Source: an uncultured Actinomycetes bacterium
GTDB lineage: Bacteria > Actinomycetota > Thermoleophilia > Gaiellales > Gaiellaceae
Direction: 5' to 3'
Assembly: GCA_903930195.1 (NCBI GenBank)
Contig: CAIYXH010000306.1
Coordinates: 1-12,956, forward strand
Length of the DNA stretch: 12,956 nt
The notes below the pieces were generated by a model. It did not search any database and was not told the DNA's origin. It was given only the letters and a program-made list of their open reading frames with translations. Made by a program: the position numbers and the translations under genes. Below, piece after piece: positions 12,386 to 12,956 of the stretch. Within the stretch, counting starts at the first letter, position 1. Every line of letters starts with the position of its first letter.

Positions 12386-12956
12386 GTGGACGACGCAGAG
12401 AACATGATCAAGCTCGGCCTGTCGGCGCCCGCGTGGGGCCAGCTCGCTCCGCGCGACATCTCGCCGGAGGACTGGTCGCGCTACCGGGCGAACATCGCCG
12501 AGATCTTCGAGGCGTTCGGCCTCGAGCCCGGCACGCCCGGCACGCGCGACACGCCCGAGCGTCACCTGCGCGCGCTCTACGACGCAACCTCCGGCTACGA
12601 CGGAGATGCAAAGCTCCTCGCCGCCTTCCCCGCCGAGAGCCGTGGCGCCGCGCACGCTGCACCAAGCCAGATCATCGAAGGCCCGATCAGCTTTGTCTGC
12701 CTCTGCGAGCACCACGCGCTGCCGTTCCATGGCGAGGCGCACATCGGCTACATCGCCGGGGAGCGGATCATCGGGATCTCGAAGCTCACGCGCCTCGTCC
12801 GGCTCTACGCGCGCCGGTTCACGGTGCAGGAGCGGCTCGGCGAGCAGATCGCCGACACGCTGGTCGACATGGTCGACCCGGTCGGCGTCGCGGTGCACCT
12901 GCGCGCGTCGCATCTCTGCACGCAGATGCGCGGCGTCGAGGAGCACTCGAACACGG
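12386..12956 (+). CDS. folE: GTP cyclohydrolase I, 3' end beyond the window
   Basis: The frame stays open from GTG 12386 to the window end, 190 residues. GTP cyclohydrolase I makes dihydroneopterin triphosphate from GTP, the first step to folate and tetrahydropterins. The catalytic zinc site is clear: C107 and H110 in CLCEHHALPFHGEAHIGY, and C178 in HLCTQMRGV. RDTPERHLRALYDATSGY (54-71), IIGISKLTRLVRLYARRF (128-145) and VQERLGEQIADTL (147-159) match the family. About 30 C-terminal residues appear missing. The N-terminal part has an unusual insertion-rich stretch (SAPAWGQLAPRD) before the first family helix. GTG is preferred to the ATG at 12404 because TACCAT lies 9 nt before it, and neither start has a ribosome binding site. 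It is divergent from the GT2-PCD pair. Confidence 0.93.
   Translation, partial: MDDAENMIKLGLSAPAWGQLAPRDISPEDWSRYRANIAEIFEAFGLEPGTPGTRDTPERHLRALYDATSGYDGDAKLLAAFPAESRGAAHAAPSQIIEGPISFVCLCEHHALPFHGEAHIGYIAGERIIGISKLTRLVRLYARRFTVQERLGEQIADTLVDMVDPVGVAVHLRASHLCTQMRGVEEHSNT

Overview
The window is GC-rich bacterial DNA with dense coding on both strands, GTG starts, 4- and 8-base gene overlaps and start codons placed directly behind TAnnnT boxes. This fits an actinobacterium. A Thermoleophilia-like lineage is my best guess, but that is inference only. Bases 1-62 are not genomic: they are an Illumina TruSeq P7/i7 adapter left on the end of a contig, so the first gene is cut off there.

Layout. 64-887: the 3' end of a DHA2-type multidrug efflux pump, overlapping a MerR regulator. 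885-1502: a mobile REP/RAYT unit, with a HUH tyrosine transposase gene between REP palindromes, one of which belongs to a 93-bp cruciform-like double element. 1500-5219 (minus strand): an operon of class II fructose-bisphosphate aldolase, transketolase and a ComB-family phosphatase. 5402-8088 (plus strand, divergent): a LysR regulator (probable CbbR), ribulose-phosphate 3-epimerase and phosphoribulokinase, the last preceded by a 9-codon leader ORF. 8089-8300: a convergent intergenic region packed with a second palindromic repeat family. 8301-11151 (minus): a GT-C-like polytopic membrane glycosyltransferase and a SAM methyltransferase. 11201-11329: a 42-residue membrane miniprotein, too short for most gene callers. 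11344-12320 (minus): a GT2 glycosyltransferase and a pterin-4a-carbinolamine dehydratase-like protein. 12386 to the end (plus): GTP cyclohydrolase I, running off the window.

The central 1.5-8.1 kb is a Calvin-Benson-Bassham (CBB) module. Aldolase, transketolase and epimerase regenerate ribulose 5-phosphate, and phosphoribulokinase makes ribulose 1,5-bisphosphate, whose main known fate is RuBisCO. A LysR regulator sits at the divergent promoter. RuBisCO itself is not in the window. The unexpected member is ComB, annotated in the family as a coenzyme M biosynthesis phosphatase, here only 2 bp behind transketolase. The most notable small-scale features are the probably leaderless uORF covering the prk ribosome binding site, the REP arms that carry the stop codons of both flanking genes, and a recurring TAnnnT-N6-9-start signature that suggests leaderless transcription. 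No tRNA, rRNA or CRISPR array was seen.
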